Below, in pieces: positions 6,910 to 16,458 of a DNA stretch of 38,988 bases. Every line of letters begins with the position of its first letter. Position 1 is the stretch's first letter. Where the stretch lies: positions 1 to 38,988 of the IMG/VR virus record IMGVR_UViG_3300042507_001723. One strand, 5' to 3'. This DNA comes from a virus. The notes under the pieces were generated by a model, which was not told the origin of the DNA, ran no database searches, and saw nothing but the letters and a program-made list of their open reading frames with translations. The position numbers were made by a program, and so were the translations under genes.

Positions 6910-8712
6910 TTATATTTGTCCCTTATTCTGAGACGTTAGTGATGTCTTATTTGTTCCAGATGAACCTTGGAACTGTGCAATTTCACGTTGGCTTAGAGCT
7001 GTACGTTTTCTTTGCGCTGACGCTAGGCTATTGAATACTTCTTGTTCGCCTTCGGACTGTCCGTACTTATCCATTGTACTGCCATAGATAGAACTTAATT
7101 TTTCAGCAGTTGGAAGAATGTCGGCAATAGTTGCATAACCCTTTTGTGCTTCAGCTTCGCTGATACCCTGTGCTGCAAGTTGCTCAGATACAGCAACGCC
7201 AGACTCAAGACCCTGACGACGAGCAGCAGTACCAATTTCGGCTGCGGATACTTGACGCTGAATCTTTTGTAGTTGTTGGTTAGGGTCAAGAACATATGCT
7301 ACCATGTCAGCATTACTGATACCATAGTAATCACGCAGTGTCTTTGAGATTGCTGGGTCAGCATTCTGTACTCTTTGAACAGCTGTAACTACACGGTCAG
7401 ATAGTTCTGCTGCGGATACATCGTTAGATATAAACTGTTTTACATAAGCATCAGTATCAAACTGCTTTAGTCCGTATGAACGCAATATCTGGCGATAGCC
7501 ATCTTCAAGATTAAGATATTCTGCGGGGCTTAATACTTTAAGACCTTTGTTTAAGCGGTCTGTATTAGCAGAAAAACGAACTTTGTATTCTTCTGTATCT
7601 TGTAAGCCAATTGTAATTGTTGCTTCGGTTGCTCCGTCAATAGCCAAATCTCTAATCTTGGTAGCAAGACTACCTAAACCATATTTATTAAAACGGTCAA
7701 TTAAGATTGTAATAATCGATTGACGATTTTGTTCTTGAGCGTTGGTAGCAGTTACTGTAGGTGTAACAGTTACTGTAGGTGTAGCAGTTACTGTAGGTGT
7801 AGCAGTTACTGTAGGTGTAGCAGTTACTGTAGGTGTAGCAGTTGCTGTAGGTGTAACAGTTGCTGTAGGTGTAACAGTTGCTTCATCAGCGGCTTCATCA
7901 GCATTTTCTTGTGCTGCAACAGCATCTGCTTCCGCAGCATCTGCTGCTTCTTGAGCAGCAACGGCGGCTGTAGTATTTCCAGGAACAGCGGCTGCTGCTT
8001 TAGCAGCGGCCGTAGCGGCATCTGCTGCTTTCCTAGCAGCATCTGCTACTTCTTGAGCATTGGTAGCGGCCGTACTTGCCGCAGTTGCGGCTTCTGCTGC
8101 ACCTGCATCTGCCGAGGCAGCAATTGAAGCAGCCGTAGCGCCACCTATTACCACATCAGCAGCAGCAGCGTTAGCAGCCGCTTCTGCTTCAGCAGCCGCT
8201 GCTACAGCAGCGTCGGCTATTTCTTCAGGTGTCATTCCTGCAGTAAAGATACTTGGCGTAGGTGTTGGCGTAGGTGTTGGCGTAGGTGTTGACGTAGGTG
8301 TTGGCGCAGGAGTTGGCGTAGGTGTTGGCGTAGGTGTTGGCGCAGGAGTAGCAATATCTCTGCGTTGTGGCGCACTTAACTCGTAGGCTTTTCGCGCTTC
8401 ATTAAGCCTTGCCTTTGCTTTATTAACTATTGTGCTAGATTCTTGATTTTCAACAACGGCGGCATAGGCTGCTTCTGCTGCTTTTAATTCATTGGCAATG
8501 GTAGCAAGACGTTCACTTAAGGGAACGGCTGCTTCGGCGGCTCGTTTTTTATCTAGTTCATCCCCTGCGTTGCTAGTTGCGTTGTAATCTTTTAGCGGTG
8601 TAAGAGGTGTAGCAGGCATGCCGTTAGGGTCGTCTGTAATGTAAGTAACAACTCTTGCTTTTTCAAGCGGTACAACAGCCATTTGAGTTGGGTCATATGT
8701 ATACTGAGCCAT
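6910..8712 (-). CDS. internal virion-like protein with TP and Ala-rich repeats, 600 aa
   Basis: The ATG at 8712 overlaps the previous stop (TAATG). In order there are: a short N-terminal helical region; a Pro-Thr repeat tract (about 122-154); a long Ala-rich helical region (about 160-285) probably forming a coiled coil; a second repeat tract of TPTVTA units (about 285-320); and a helical C-terminal domain (about 325-600). No catalytic motif was seen. It is the fourth gene in a row of large, helical, Pro/Thr-linker proteins after the portal/protease genes, so a DNA-ejection or internal core role is inferred. Confidence 0.6.
   Translation of the reverse strand: MAQYTYDPTQMAVVPLEKARVVTYITDDPNGMPATPLTPLKDYNATSNAGDELDKKRAAEAAVPLSERLATIANELKAAEAAYAAVVENQESSTIVNKAKARLNEARKAYELSAPQRRDIATPAPTPTPTPTPTPAPTPTSTPTPTPTPTPTPSIFTAGMTPEEIADAAVAAAAEAEAAANAAAADVVIGGATAASIAASADAGAAEAATAASTAATNAQEVADAARKAADAATAAAKAAAAVPGNTTAAVAAQEAADAAEADAVAAQENADEAADEATVTPTATVTPTATATPTVTATPTVTATPTVTATPTVTVTPTVTATNAQEQNRQSIITILIDRFNKYGLGSLATKIRDLAIDGATEATITIGLQDTEEYKVRFSANTDRLNKGLKVLSPAEYLNLEDGYRQILRSYGLKQFDTDAYVKQFISNDVSAAELSDRVVTAVQRVQNADPAISKTLRDYYGISNADMVAYVLDPNQQLQKIQRQVSAAEIGTAARRQGLESGVAVSEQLAAQGISEAEAQKGYATIADILPTAEKLSSIYGSTMDKYGQSEGEQEVFNSLASAQRKRTALSQREIAQFQGSSGTNKTSLTSQNKGQI
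7745..7881. repeat. 18-bp tandem repeat inside coding sequence
   Basis: Seven full units and a partial eighth of an 18-bp motif (GTAGCAGTTACTGTAGGT on the plus strand, with A/G variants at two positions) run head to tail. On the coding strand each unit encodes six residues of the TPTVTA type. The period is a multiple of three, so copy-number change keeps the frame and only alters linker length. Confidence 0.95.
8255..8350. repeat. 12-bp tandem repeat inside coding sequence
   Basis: Eight units of a 12-bp motif (GGCGTAGGTGTT on the plus strand, with a GGCGCAGGAGTT variant twice) lie in tandem and encode Thr-Pro dipeptides of the 600-residue internal protein. As with the 18-bp array, length changes stay in frame. 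Confidence 0.95.
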
Positions 8713-9824
8713 TATGCTAGTCCCCAATCTCTAAGTACTTTGAGGGATAACGCGTCCATTGTATCACGAGCATTATTTGTATATTCCCACTCAGTAGTGC
8801 TGCGAAGATTCTTTTCAAACTGCCAGATTGGCATAAGAATTGGTTTACCATCTTTGTCTACATTTTGCAAAGCCTTGCGTAAGTTAGGGTCAGTCCATGA
8901 TACTGTATCTGGGTCTTTCTCTAAAATGTTAGCAATTGAACTTTTATATGCTGACGCTAATGAATCTAAAGTTTTGCCAGCATTAATTTGGTCAGCAAAT
9001 ACTGGGAACGCGCTAGCTGAATCCTGACGCATCTTAGCCTTGATATCATCTTCTACCATAGTACCAGCAGCAAGTGACTTAGTCCAGATATCATATGTCA
9101 ATGCGTTATATGACATACCGAAAGCATCAGCATATTGCTTTAGAGTTTGTGTATCGCCAAGGGCTCCGCCAGTAAGTGGTTTAGTTGTTCCACCTAGAGC
9201 ATTTAAATCTAATTGCTTATCTGTCCAACCCGACAGGTAAGCCTTTTCTAAAAAGTCATTAGTTAAAACTTTTTCATCTGTGATACCGATGCCAACTAAA
9301 CGAGCCTTTTGAGCAACTACATATGCTTCAAGTTCTTGTAAATAAACACCATTACGAGTAGCCTTCTTAGTTGCGCGAGACTGAGCAGTGTCAGTCATAT
9401 TCTTGTAATAATTTGTAGCGTAGTAGTCAATCTCGGCTTGAGTATTGTCTCCTGCTATAAATTTATCAAAGATAGGCTTTAACTCAGGGAATGCTGCAAT
9501 CAATGCTGCGGTCAAACCAAATGCTGTTGCTTTTTGTAATCCAGCAGTTTTTCCTTCTGCTTCTAAACGCGCCCAGTTTTGAGCATCGTTAGCAGCGCCA
9601 CCAATTGCAGATGACTCGCTTGTTGTTGCCTCATCCGCTACTGCTGTTGCTGGGTCAGTTGTTCCCGCAACTGCTGCGGAAATATTTACAATTTGACCAA
9701 CTTTAATTACATTAGGGTTAGTAATCTGTGGGTTTAACTTCTTTAATTGAGCAAGAGTCATGTTGTATCGCTTAGCAATAGCACTGAGGGTATCACCTTT
9801 GACAACTTTATATGTAGATGCCAT
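8712..9824 (-). CDS. LysM-domain virion protein, 370 aa
   Basis: Residues about 4-49 form a clear LysM domain: YKVVKGDTLSAIAKRYNMT, then LKKLNPQITNPNVIKVGQIV. LysM binds N-acetylglucosamine-containing glycans such as peptidoglycan. A short linker is followed by a long, mostly helical region with no recognised catalytic site. It is coupled at both ends by TAATG overlaps. The location among internal-virion-like genes suggests it contacts peptidoglycan during DNA entry; a tail-tip location is also possible. Confidence 0.7.
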   Translation of the reverse strand: MASTYKVVKGDTLSAIAKRYNMTLAQLKKLNPQITNPNVIKVGQIVNISAAVAGTTDPATAVADEATTSESSAIGGAANDAQNWARLEAEGKTAGLQKATAFGLTAALIAAFPELKPIFDKFIAGDNTQAEIDYYATNYYKNMTDTAQSRATKKATRNGVYLQELEAYVVAQKARLVGIGITDEKVLTNDFLEKAYLSGWTDKQLDLNALGGTTKPLTGGALGDTQTLKQYADAFGMSYNALTYDIWTKSLAAGTMVEDDIKAKMRQDSASAFPVFADQINAGKTLDSLASAYKSSIANILEKDPDTVSWTDPNLRKALQNVDKDGKPILMPIWQFEKNLRSTTEWEYTNNARDTMDALSLKVLRDWGLA

Positions 9825-10600
9825 TAGATAGATGCTCCGTTCAATCTATTTAGGAAAGTCATGAATTCAAGACTTTGTTTTTCTTTTAAGTCTTGTGCTA
9901 CAGGGCCTTCAGTAGCGCTGTCGATACCAGCAGAAATTTTTGACTGAAGTCTTTCTTGGCTGAATGCTGGCGTATAAGTAGTTTGCGTTTTACCGCCAAC
10001 AACTTTAGTGGTTGCAACCTGACCTTCTTTAATCATCTTTTCAGCAGTTGCAAGGTCTGCTGCTAACTCAGAAGCATACTCATTACGACCTAGCTTATTC
10101 TGATATACGCTACGAATTCCTGCTTTAAGAACTTCTCGGTCAACTTGTACAATCTGTTGTGTTGGAAGCTTAGGTTTATCTCCTTGGTCTCCACTAAAGC
10201 CCATAATTATTTGGTCCTTTAGGGCACCAATAGCACCTTCTATACTTGTTGCTTTATATGCTTCAGGAAAGTATGCTGATATAGTATCTAGCAAATCTGC
10301 TCTACTCTTTACTGGCTTGCCAAGTTTTTTTAGATAACTAGCAAGAGCAGTTAATTCTTTATTATCTAATGTGCTCCAAAAATCGACAGCTTTAGGAGTA
10401 AAGTCTACACTAACTGTTACGCCTTGTGATGCGGCACGCGACACAATATTGGTAGACCAATTAGATGTGGAAGATGAGGTAGAGGCACTGGGAGTGGCAG
10501 TAGGTTTTACTGTGGGTGCTACCGTAGGAGTAGGACGTTGTACTACTTGACCAGCGGTAGGCATTGGTGAAGGAGTGTTAGTTGGTTTAGGACTTACCAT
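9824..10600 (-). CDS. Pro/Thr-linker virion protein, 258 aa
   Basis: The N-terminal 50 residues are a Pro-Thr-Ser linker (KPTNTPSPMPTAG) like the one in the 600-residue protein. The rest is helical and charged. The family is not recognised. The start ATG lies 3 bases after the 1609-residue gene and the stop overlaps the LysM gene start. Shared linker composition and coupling indicate that the four adjacent proteins act together, probably inside the head or at the portal. Confidence 0.55.
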   Translation of the reverse strand: MVSPKPTNTPSPMPTAGQVVQRPTPTVAPTVKPTATPSASTSSSTSNWSTNIVSRAASQGVTVSVDFTPKAVDFWSTLDNKELTALASYLKKLGKPVKSRADLLDTISAYFPEAYKATSIEGAIGALKDQIIMGFSGDQGDKPKLPTQQIVQVDREVLKAGIRSVYQNKLGRNEYASELAADLATAEKMIKEGQVATTKVVGGKTQTTYTPAFSQERLQSKISAGIDSATEGPVAQDLKEKQSLEFMTFLNRLNGASI

Positions 10601-10602
10601 TG

Positions 10603-13600
10603 TTACCCACCATATACATAGTCGAATTTGTCATTATCAAAGTACCTATCATAGAACTTGCCGAAGTTGATGTCGCGCTTACGTAGAAGCAACACATAGT
10701 CAGCAGCATCTTCGCGTAACTTACGGTTACGCATTGATTCAAGTGACGTGCCAGTTCTTGTTAACTCATCATATACTGTATATCTAAAATTTAAATACTC
10801 TACAATTGTGGCCCAACGTGGCTGCTTAGATAGTTCTTTCCACATCTTTGGTGTGTTAGCAGCAATGCTAAGAGCCTTAACTGTAGCAGCCTGACGGCTT
10901 GCAGAGCCACCGCTATACCCAGCTGAGTACTCTTCATACCAGATATTATTCTTTTCTTTTTGACCTTGAATAAAACTATCCATGTATTGGTCATAGATAT
11001 TCTTTCCATAACCACGGTTGGGATTCATCCCACCTTTAGTTAGTTCATCAATAACAATCTCTTTAAGATTGCTAAAGTCACTCCAGCCCTTGGCTACAAT
11101 TGACTTTGTAGTTGCCTCTAAGAAGCCTTTGGTATCTCTAAACTTTTTACCTGGATATCCTGGGATATCAGTAGACTGTAAGTACGCATTTGCTGCTGAA
11201 GAGAACGCATAGTTTTCGTCATTAAATACAGCACCTAAAACATTTAAGTTATCTGGCCCGATGTTAGTAACAATGCGACCTAAAGTATCTTTATTGTCCT
11301 TAAGTAAGGCAACGGCTGTAGCATCAGGACTGATACCAGCGGTTGAATCTGATAACTTACTTGTAAGTAGGAAGTAATCAGGGTATGTCTTTAAGAATGT
11401 TTCCTCGCCATTTATCGGGTCTGCCTGTGTCATTTTCTGAAGTTCATCAGCGTATCCCTGTAGGCCAGTAACATAACGTGGCTGTGCTGGCAGAGAGATA
11501 GACGATAGGAAACGCAACCAAGCAAGTCCAGTTGCTTTTTCTTTTGCCTCAATAGACATAGCAAACACTTCATCGTTACTAGGTTCTTTGTGATTAGCAT
11601 TGATATAATCAAAGCGAATCTGACGCAAGAACATATTGGTGTCAGTGTTAAACTGGTCACCACTTTCAAGTAACTGTGCCTTTGCTGCCTGTGCCAAACG
11701 ACGTGCAGTATTTGGGGTAACCATACCAGTTATTCCAGTTTGAGTACCAAATGGTAGCGCCCACTGTGTAAACTTATTCTCAACATTAAACTGTTTTGAC
11801 CATAGGTTTACGCTTGATGTAAGCAATGGTCCGCCAGATACAAGGCTGTTGCCTGTTGGATTGAACACATTAAACCATTTAGAGTTGATGCGACCCTTGA
11901 TTCCGCCAAGCATAGGCAGTGGAACTTCCACATATGTATTGCCGAATGCGTCTTCTTCTTCCGCCCCTAAGCGTTCTGGAACAGATGAAATCTGTGCTGC
12001 TTTGATAAGGAAATCAGGGTGCTCCATGAAGATACGACCATACGCACGATACTGTTCCACAATAGCAGGGAAGAATGCTAGAACATAGTTAAAGATTCCA
12101 TTGTAATTCATGTCACGATGGAATGAGTTTAACTTGTTCTTATATTCACGAATACCATAAGCGCGTGCTGCTGCTTCAAAGTTTGCCTTATCGGAATCAT
12201 TTAATACACGCTTTTGAAGGTTAGCCACATATACTAAAGATTGAAGTTTCTCTTCGTACTTGACCGCAAAGTAAGGAGAATACATTAACTTACTAGTTGG
12301 CGCAGTTGATAGCCAAGCAACACCATCTTTGTAAAGATTAGTTAACTTTCGGTATGCCCCACTTTGACCTAACATATCATTCACCATGTCACTTAGTACT
12401 GGTGGTCGTTCTTCAATGTTCGGATATAGTTTGCGCAATGTATCAACATCAAGAGTACCGTTAAGAATTGGCTTGTATAGTTCTTTGCTAGGAGCAAAGT
12501 GTTCAACTACAGCAAGAACCTTTTCGTATTGGTTAGGCGCATCAAATGATTCTGCCCCCATACGGCTCATATAGTCTTTGCTTTCAGGACTACGAAGGTA
12601 CTTGATAATCTCTTGACGAGTCTTACCCTCCATAATCATGCGAGCAACAGGGTCGAAACCAATCTTGTCTTGAAGTGCTTGCTGCCAAGATGCTAAGTGT
12701 AATCCCTCATCCTCACCAGGCAAGATGCTTCTAACACCAGTGCGGCTACGGCGTACATTCTCAAGTTCTAACTCACGGATACCTTGTACGGCACGGCGAA
12801 TATCATCCTTCTGAATTAAAGCCTGACGGCTTAAGTCACCAAAACGTCCAGAAAATGCTGCTGGAAAGTCGTATCCATCAATGTTAACTGTCTTGTCGCG
12901 GGCTACAACTCTAGTTTTCTTACCAGCAACTAACGCAGCTTGCTGGCGACGAAGTTCTTTTACTGTTCTGTTAAGATTGTCTAACTGTGCAATATTAAAC
13001 TTTTGTGAATCAGACAATTCCTTAGGTGGTTTCTTAGGATTATAACCTGATTCCTCAAGAACTTTTTGCAGGGCCTCTATTGTAGCCTCACGGTCAGTAA
13101 TGTCTGAATAGATACGCTCAAGATTCTTTTTTGGATTAGCCAAACGAACCGATGTATCTTTGATTTTACTTACAGTTTGTGTACTGTTTGCAAGCGTATT
13201 AATAGTATCTTGAGTTAACTTGGTTAGCAACGGGAACAATGCACCATCACCATAGACACGAACCGCTGAGTCGCGGATAATATTTAATGGATAACCACCA
13301 CGAAGTAATGTACCAGCACGCCATAAAGATTGGAATTCATCTAAGACATACTTGCCTTTAACGGCAAGATTCTCTTTTGTTCCAGGCAGTGCTGCGTGCT
13401 TCTTCGAATAGCGTTCAAACGCTTTGTCCCACATCTTAGGGTCTGGCAAGAATGCACCATTTGCTAACTGAGTTATAAGTTGTGGGTCATGAAGGATGTC
13501 ATCTACTCCACCAGGACCAAACATATATCCAACATTTAAATCTTTAGCATTGCGTGCTTCAGACATCCATGTTCCATGAATATTATCCCATGTCTTGAGA

Positions 13601-15432
13601 ACAAGGTCAATAATATCTGGCGAAACACCATGCTTTTTTCCTACAGTTTGAGCAAGTTCTGCTGTATACTCATTAACAACTTTTAGTTTTTCTAATTCAT
13701 TGGTTGCTGAAACAAAACGATTATAGATATCTGCCGCACGTTCTGGCATTAAGCCAGCCTTTGCTACAGATGCACGAAGATTAGTGCGTAAACGTTCAGG
13801 TGTTTGAACAACGTCATTAAAGTTAATTGTGTTGCGAGGGATATCATCTATACCTCGGTCAATAAAGCGAACAAACATACCTAGCGGACCATTTTGGTAT
13901 ACAGTCTGGAATGCTTTGCCAGCCTTAGTTTCCATCTTACCCATTAAAGGCATTTCAAGTTTACTAGCAATACGTCTTGTAGCAGCATCATTACGAGCAC
14001 GTTCTACCCATGCCCATTTGCCAACAGTTCTATCTGCTAGACGGCTATCTAGGACAAGTGCGTTATCTAACCAAGTAATTTGCTTACGAAGCGCTTCTAC
14101 TTCAGTACGCGCCCAGGCTGTTTCGTCCAAATCACCCATGACTTTACCCAAGTTGCGGGTCTTACCATCATACTTTACGAAGTATAAACCATCTTTTTCG
14201 CCCATGCGAATACCATCATTAAGACGGTTAAAATTATTTGCTATATCAGCACGTGATGCCGCAAGGGTATCTAATGCTTCTAGGTCTCCACGTCCAGCGC
14301 GTAGCGCTAGGGAGATTACTTCATCTGATTGACCAGCAAGTACTTGAGCGGCAAACATCCCGACTTCATTGTCAAAGCCTTTGCGCATAATTAACTCACC
14401 AGGAGTATGACTCTTAAAGAATTCAAACATTGGAGTGTACACGGTTGTTTCGCCAAGGCCAGTACGCTTAAGTAAGTCTACATCCTTGGCTAAGCGGGCT
14501 GCTGTCTGTGCTTCAAATACAGGAGCAAGAAGTTTAGAACTAAACTTTCCGCCAGTCTCTTTGATTGGAGCGACAAATGCTTTACGTCCAGCAGCACCTG
14601 CTACTTTAGCAGCACCAATGTCAGGTGATGTTCCAAGTTCGAAACCAAAGTTTAAGATACCTGATGTAATAGCACCAATACCCTTAGTGGTATCACCAAA
14701 TGTTTCAGCGCCAGTAATCTCAGAGATGGTTGTTACTACATCGCGACCAAAGTTATACTTCTCTTGGCCTGCTTTTGTGGTTGCTATATCGGACGATGTC
14801 TTGAATGCATTGCCAAGAGCACCAGTTTCGGACACTTCTCTACCAATACGTCCAGCAGCAGCTATTCCTAGCGTAGCACCAGCCCATATACCTACAGGTC
14901 CGCCAACAAAAGCACCTAAAATTCCGCCACCTACTCCAGCAGATAGCATTAATAAGCCAGATAGGAGGCCCATGCCTGTAGTTCTATTCTCTAAGTCTCT
15001 AGTAAATGCATAGTTAGAACGAACTTCATTCGTTCCATACATAAGTGCTTTAGAAAGCGCACCACCTGTAGCATTATCGACAGGGCCAATAGTGTTACGA
15101 ATTACTGTACCAATAGTTGCATCTGCAACGTCAACTCCAACTTTTCTTAGAGTTTCAACTTCATTGTTCCAGCCACCTGGGTTAGATGGAAGATTCTTGG
15201 CAGCATCAAAGGTCAAGCCAAATTGATTCTTCCAACCTGGGTCATATGTTGCTGTACCTTGAATGCCCATAGGGGCAGGAGCGGCCGATGGCGTAGGCAT
15301 TGGACGAGCCTGTTGTACATTTGTTGAAACTTGACCCTGGTCACTTACTGAATATTTAGCTGGTGCCTTTGGGGGTGTAGGTTTCTTTTCCAGCTCGCGC
15401 TGAATCTTTCCCATGAACTCCCAAACACTCAC
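10603..15432 (-). CDS. giant internal virion / DNA-ejection-like protein, 1609 aa
   Basis: This is the largest protein of the genome. After a Pro-rich N-terminus there is a strongly hydrophobic Gly-rich stretch (about 155-196: GLLSGLLMLSAGVGGG, then GAFVGGPVGIWAGATLGI) that could insert into a membrane. The remaining about 1400 residues are helical and mixed in charge. The size, the membrane segment and the companions resemble the large ejected core proteins of short-tailed phages such as T7 gp16, but no transglycosylase motif was found. The GTG start overlaps the previous stop (GTGA); an ATG seven codons in is the alternative. Confidence 0.6.
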   Translation of the reverse strand: MSVWEFMGKIQRELEKKPTPPKAPAKYSVSDQGQVSTNVQQARPMPTPSAAPAPMGIQGTATYDPGWKNQFGLTFDAAKNLPSNPGGWNNEVETLRKVGVDVADATIGTVIRNTIGPVDNATGGALSKALMYGTNEVRSNYAFTRDLENRTTGMGLLSGLLMLSAGVGGGILGAFVGGPVGIWAGATLGIAAAGRIGREVSETGALGNAFKTSSDIATTKAGQEKYNFGRDVVTTISEITGAETFGDTTKGIGAITSGILNFGFELGTSPDIGAAKVAGAAGRKAFVAPIKETGGKFSSKLLAPVFEAQTAARLAKDVDLLKRTGLGETTVYTPMFEFFKSHTPGELIMRKGFDNEVGMFAAQVLAGQSDEVISLALRAGRGDLEALDTLAASRADIANNFNRLNDGIRMGEKDGLYFVKYDGKTRNLGKVMGDLDETAWARTEVEALRKQITWLDNALVLDSRLADRTVGKWAWVERARNDAATRRIASKLEMPLMGKMETKAGKAFQTVYQNGPLGMFVRFIDRGIDDIPRNTINFNDVVQTPERLRTNLRASVAKAGLMPERAADIYNRFVSATNELEKLKVVNEYTAELAQTVGKKHGVSPDIIDLVLKTWDNIHGTWMSEARNAKDLNVGYMFGPGGVDDILHDPQLITQLANGAFLPDPKMWDKAFERYSKKHAALPGTKENLAVKGKYVLDEFQSLWRAGTLLRGGYPLNIIRDSAVRVYGDGALFPLLTKLTQDTINTLANSTQTVSKIKDTSVRLANPKKNLERIYSDITDREATIEALQKVLEESGYNPKKPPKELSDSQKFNIAQLDNLNRTVKELRRQQAALVAGKKTRVVARDKTVNIDGYDFPAAFSGRFGDLSRQALIQKDDIRRAVQGIRELELENVRRSRTGVRSILPGEDEGLHLASWQQALQDKIGFDPVARMIMEGKTRQEIIKYLRSPESKDYMSRMGAESFDAPNQYEKVLAVVEHFAPSKELYKPILNGTLDVDTLRKLYPNIEERPPVLSDMVNDMLGQSGAYRKLTNLYKDGVAWLSTAPTSKLMYSPYFAVKYEEKLQSLVYVANLQKRVLNDSDKANFEAAARAYGIREYKNKLNSFHRDMNYNGIFNYVLAFFPAIVEQYRAYGRIFMEHPDFLIKAAQISSVPERLGAEEEDAFGNTYVEVPLPMLGGIKGRINSKWFNVFNPTGNSLVSGGPLLTSSVNLWSKQFNVENKFTQWALPFGTQTGITGMVTPNTARRLAQAAKAQLLESGDQFNTDTNMFLRQIRFDYINANHKEPSNDEVFAMSIEAKEKATGLAWLRFLSSISLPAQPRYVTGLQGYADELQKMTQADPINGEETFLKTYPDYFLLTSKLSDSTAGISPDATAVALLKDNKDTLGRIVTNIGPDNLNVLGAVFNDENYAFSSAANAYLQSTDIPGYPGKKFRDTKGFLEATTKSIVAKGWSDFSNLKEIVIDELTKGGMNPNRGYGKNIYDQYMDSFIQGQKEKNNIWYEEYSAGYSGGSASRQAATVKALSIAANTPKMWKELSKQPRWATIVEYLNFRYTVYDELTRTGTSLESMRNRKLREDAADYVLLLRKRDINFGKFYDRYFDNDKFDYVYGG

Positions 15433-15890
15433 ACAGCACCTCGCAAATACACGACGTAGTCTTTAGTTGCTTGAGATGAACCAGGTTGGCTAGCCCAGAA
15501 CTCCATTGCAGGAAGAAATCGGCGAACCATTTCAATATCAGGGTCTTGGTTTGGCATTTGGTTAGGCATGGTAAGTGCTTCTGAACCAGGGCCTGCACCA
15601 ATATCAATTCCTGCAGTAATAGGTTCTTCTGGACGCATAGTTGGTTCAGTTAATCCTGTTACATTTGGAAGTGTAAGTGCGGATGGGGCGCTTGGACGTG
15701 GTCCAGCAGCCATAGGTGCAGATTTTTGTTGCTGCATTGTTGCTTGTCCTTGGCCATAAGCCATACCTGGGATGTACCGAGCGGCTTGTCCTTGTCCGCT
15801 TTGTCCATTTCCACCAGTTGCTGAGACATTAGCAGGATTATTCTGTGGAGCAGTTGGGCGCATACCGCCACTATTCTGATTTCCAGCCAT
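15429..15890 (-). CDS. Gly/Pro/Gln-rich small virion-region protein, 153 aa
   Basis: Residues 1-115 are low-complexity Gly, Pro, Gln, Asn and Ala and probably disordered. Only the last 35 residues (about 118-150, DIEMVRRFLPAMEFWASQPG then TKDYVVYLRG) look folded. The start has an excellent AGGAGGAA site. The family is unknown. The position between the protease and the giant internal protein suggests an assembly factor or linker protein. Confidence 0.55.
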   Translation of the reverse strand: MAGNQNSGGMRPTAPQNNPANVSATGGNGQSGQGQAARYIPGMAYGQGQATMQQQKSAPMAAGPRPSAPSALTLPNVTGLTEPTMRPEEPITAGIDIGAGPGSEALTMPNQMPNQDPDIEMVRRFLPAMEFWASQPGSSQATKDYVVYLRGAV

Positions 15891-15898
15891 TGTTCCTC

Positions 15899-16444
15899 CT
15901 ACTTAGAATATTGAACCTCTACTTGAAAGGGTCCTTCTGAAAAAATACTTAATTGAGCAGCAATTTCTACTGCTCTTATTGCTTCTGCTCCAGCATATAG
16001 GGCACCTAATGCAATTTGTGCACCAGAACCTACACCATAGAATCCATCAACGTTTCGCATTACTGATAAATCATCACCAATATCAAATAGTTCACCATTA
16101 ACAGCCATTAAGAATTGGAATCTAGAACTAGAATCTTTATCCTGTGGCTCATCAAAGTTATATCCATTGGTCTTTAAACATTCACGAAGCGAAGGCATAG
16201 CTTTTGTAATCATAAAATGATAAACATCTTTTTTATCTTTAACAGTTAAGGCTGGTGGGTCCCAAACATGTTGCGCTATATCACAAGGAGCAACTTCACC
16301 TGCGCCACCAATTAAAAACTCTCCACGTTTATTAATTTTAGTCATCTGTGGATGTGACCAAGTACGACCAGTATCATCACTTACTAGGCTATCAGCGACC
16401 ATAGTGCAACCATCAGTGCTTTGCACGCCGATAATTGTAGTCAT
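15899..16444 (-). CDS. HslV/proteasome-beta-like Ntn-hydrolase protease, 181 aa
   Basis: The protein begins MTTIIGVQSTDGCTMVADS. Removal of Met would leave Thr1 as nucleophile, with Asp17 (ADS) in the position conserved in proteasome beta subunits and HslV, and Lys35 (MTKI) as the Lys33 counterpart. A GGAGE turn follows at about 46-50, and GVGSGAQIALGALYAGA with AVEIAAQ at about 137-164 matches the C-terminal half of the family. The length is near that of HslV. No HslU-type ATPase is encoded here. The gene lies directly after the portal, where phages usually carry the prohead protease, so head maturation is the likely role. AGGAGGGG precedes the ATG. Confidence 0.75.
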   Translation of the reverse strand: MTTIIGVQSTDGCTMVADSLVSDDTGRTWSHPQMTKINKRGEFLIGGAGEVAPCDIAQHVWDPPALTVKDKKDVYHFMITKAMPSLRECLKTNGYNFDEPQDKDSSSRFQFLMAVNGELFDIGDDLSVMRNVDGFYGVGSGAQIALGALYAGAEAIRAVEIAAQLSIFSEGPFQVEVQYSK

Positions 16445-16458
16445 TGTCCCCTCCTAGT

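Noticed and set aside
7720-8127. Plus-strand reading frame rich in Cys, Ser and Tyr
   Set aside because: It is the antisense of the 18-bp repeat and Ala-rich codons of the 600-residue minus-strand gene; composition is a mirror of the repeats and there is no ribosome binding site.
14435-15013. Plus-strand frames opposite the 1609-residue gene
   Set aside because: Antisense frames in a long minus-strand gene with consistent operon structure; no domains or start signals.
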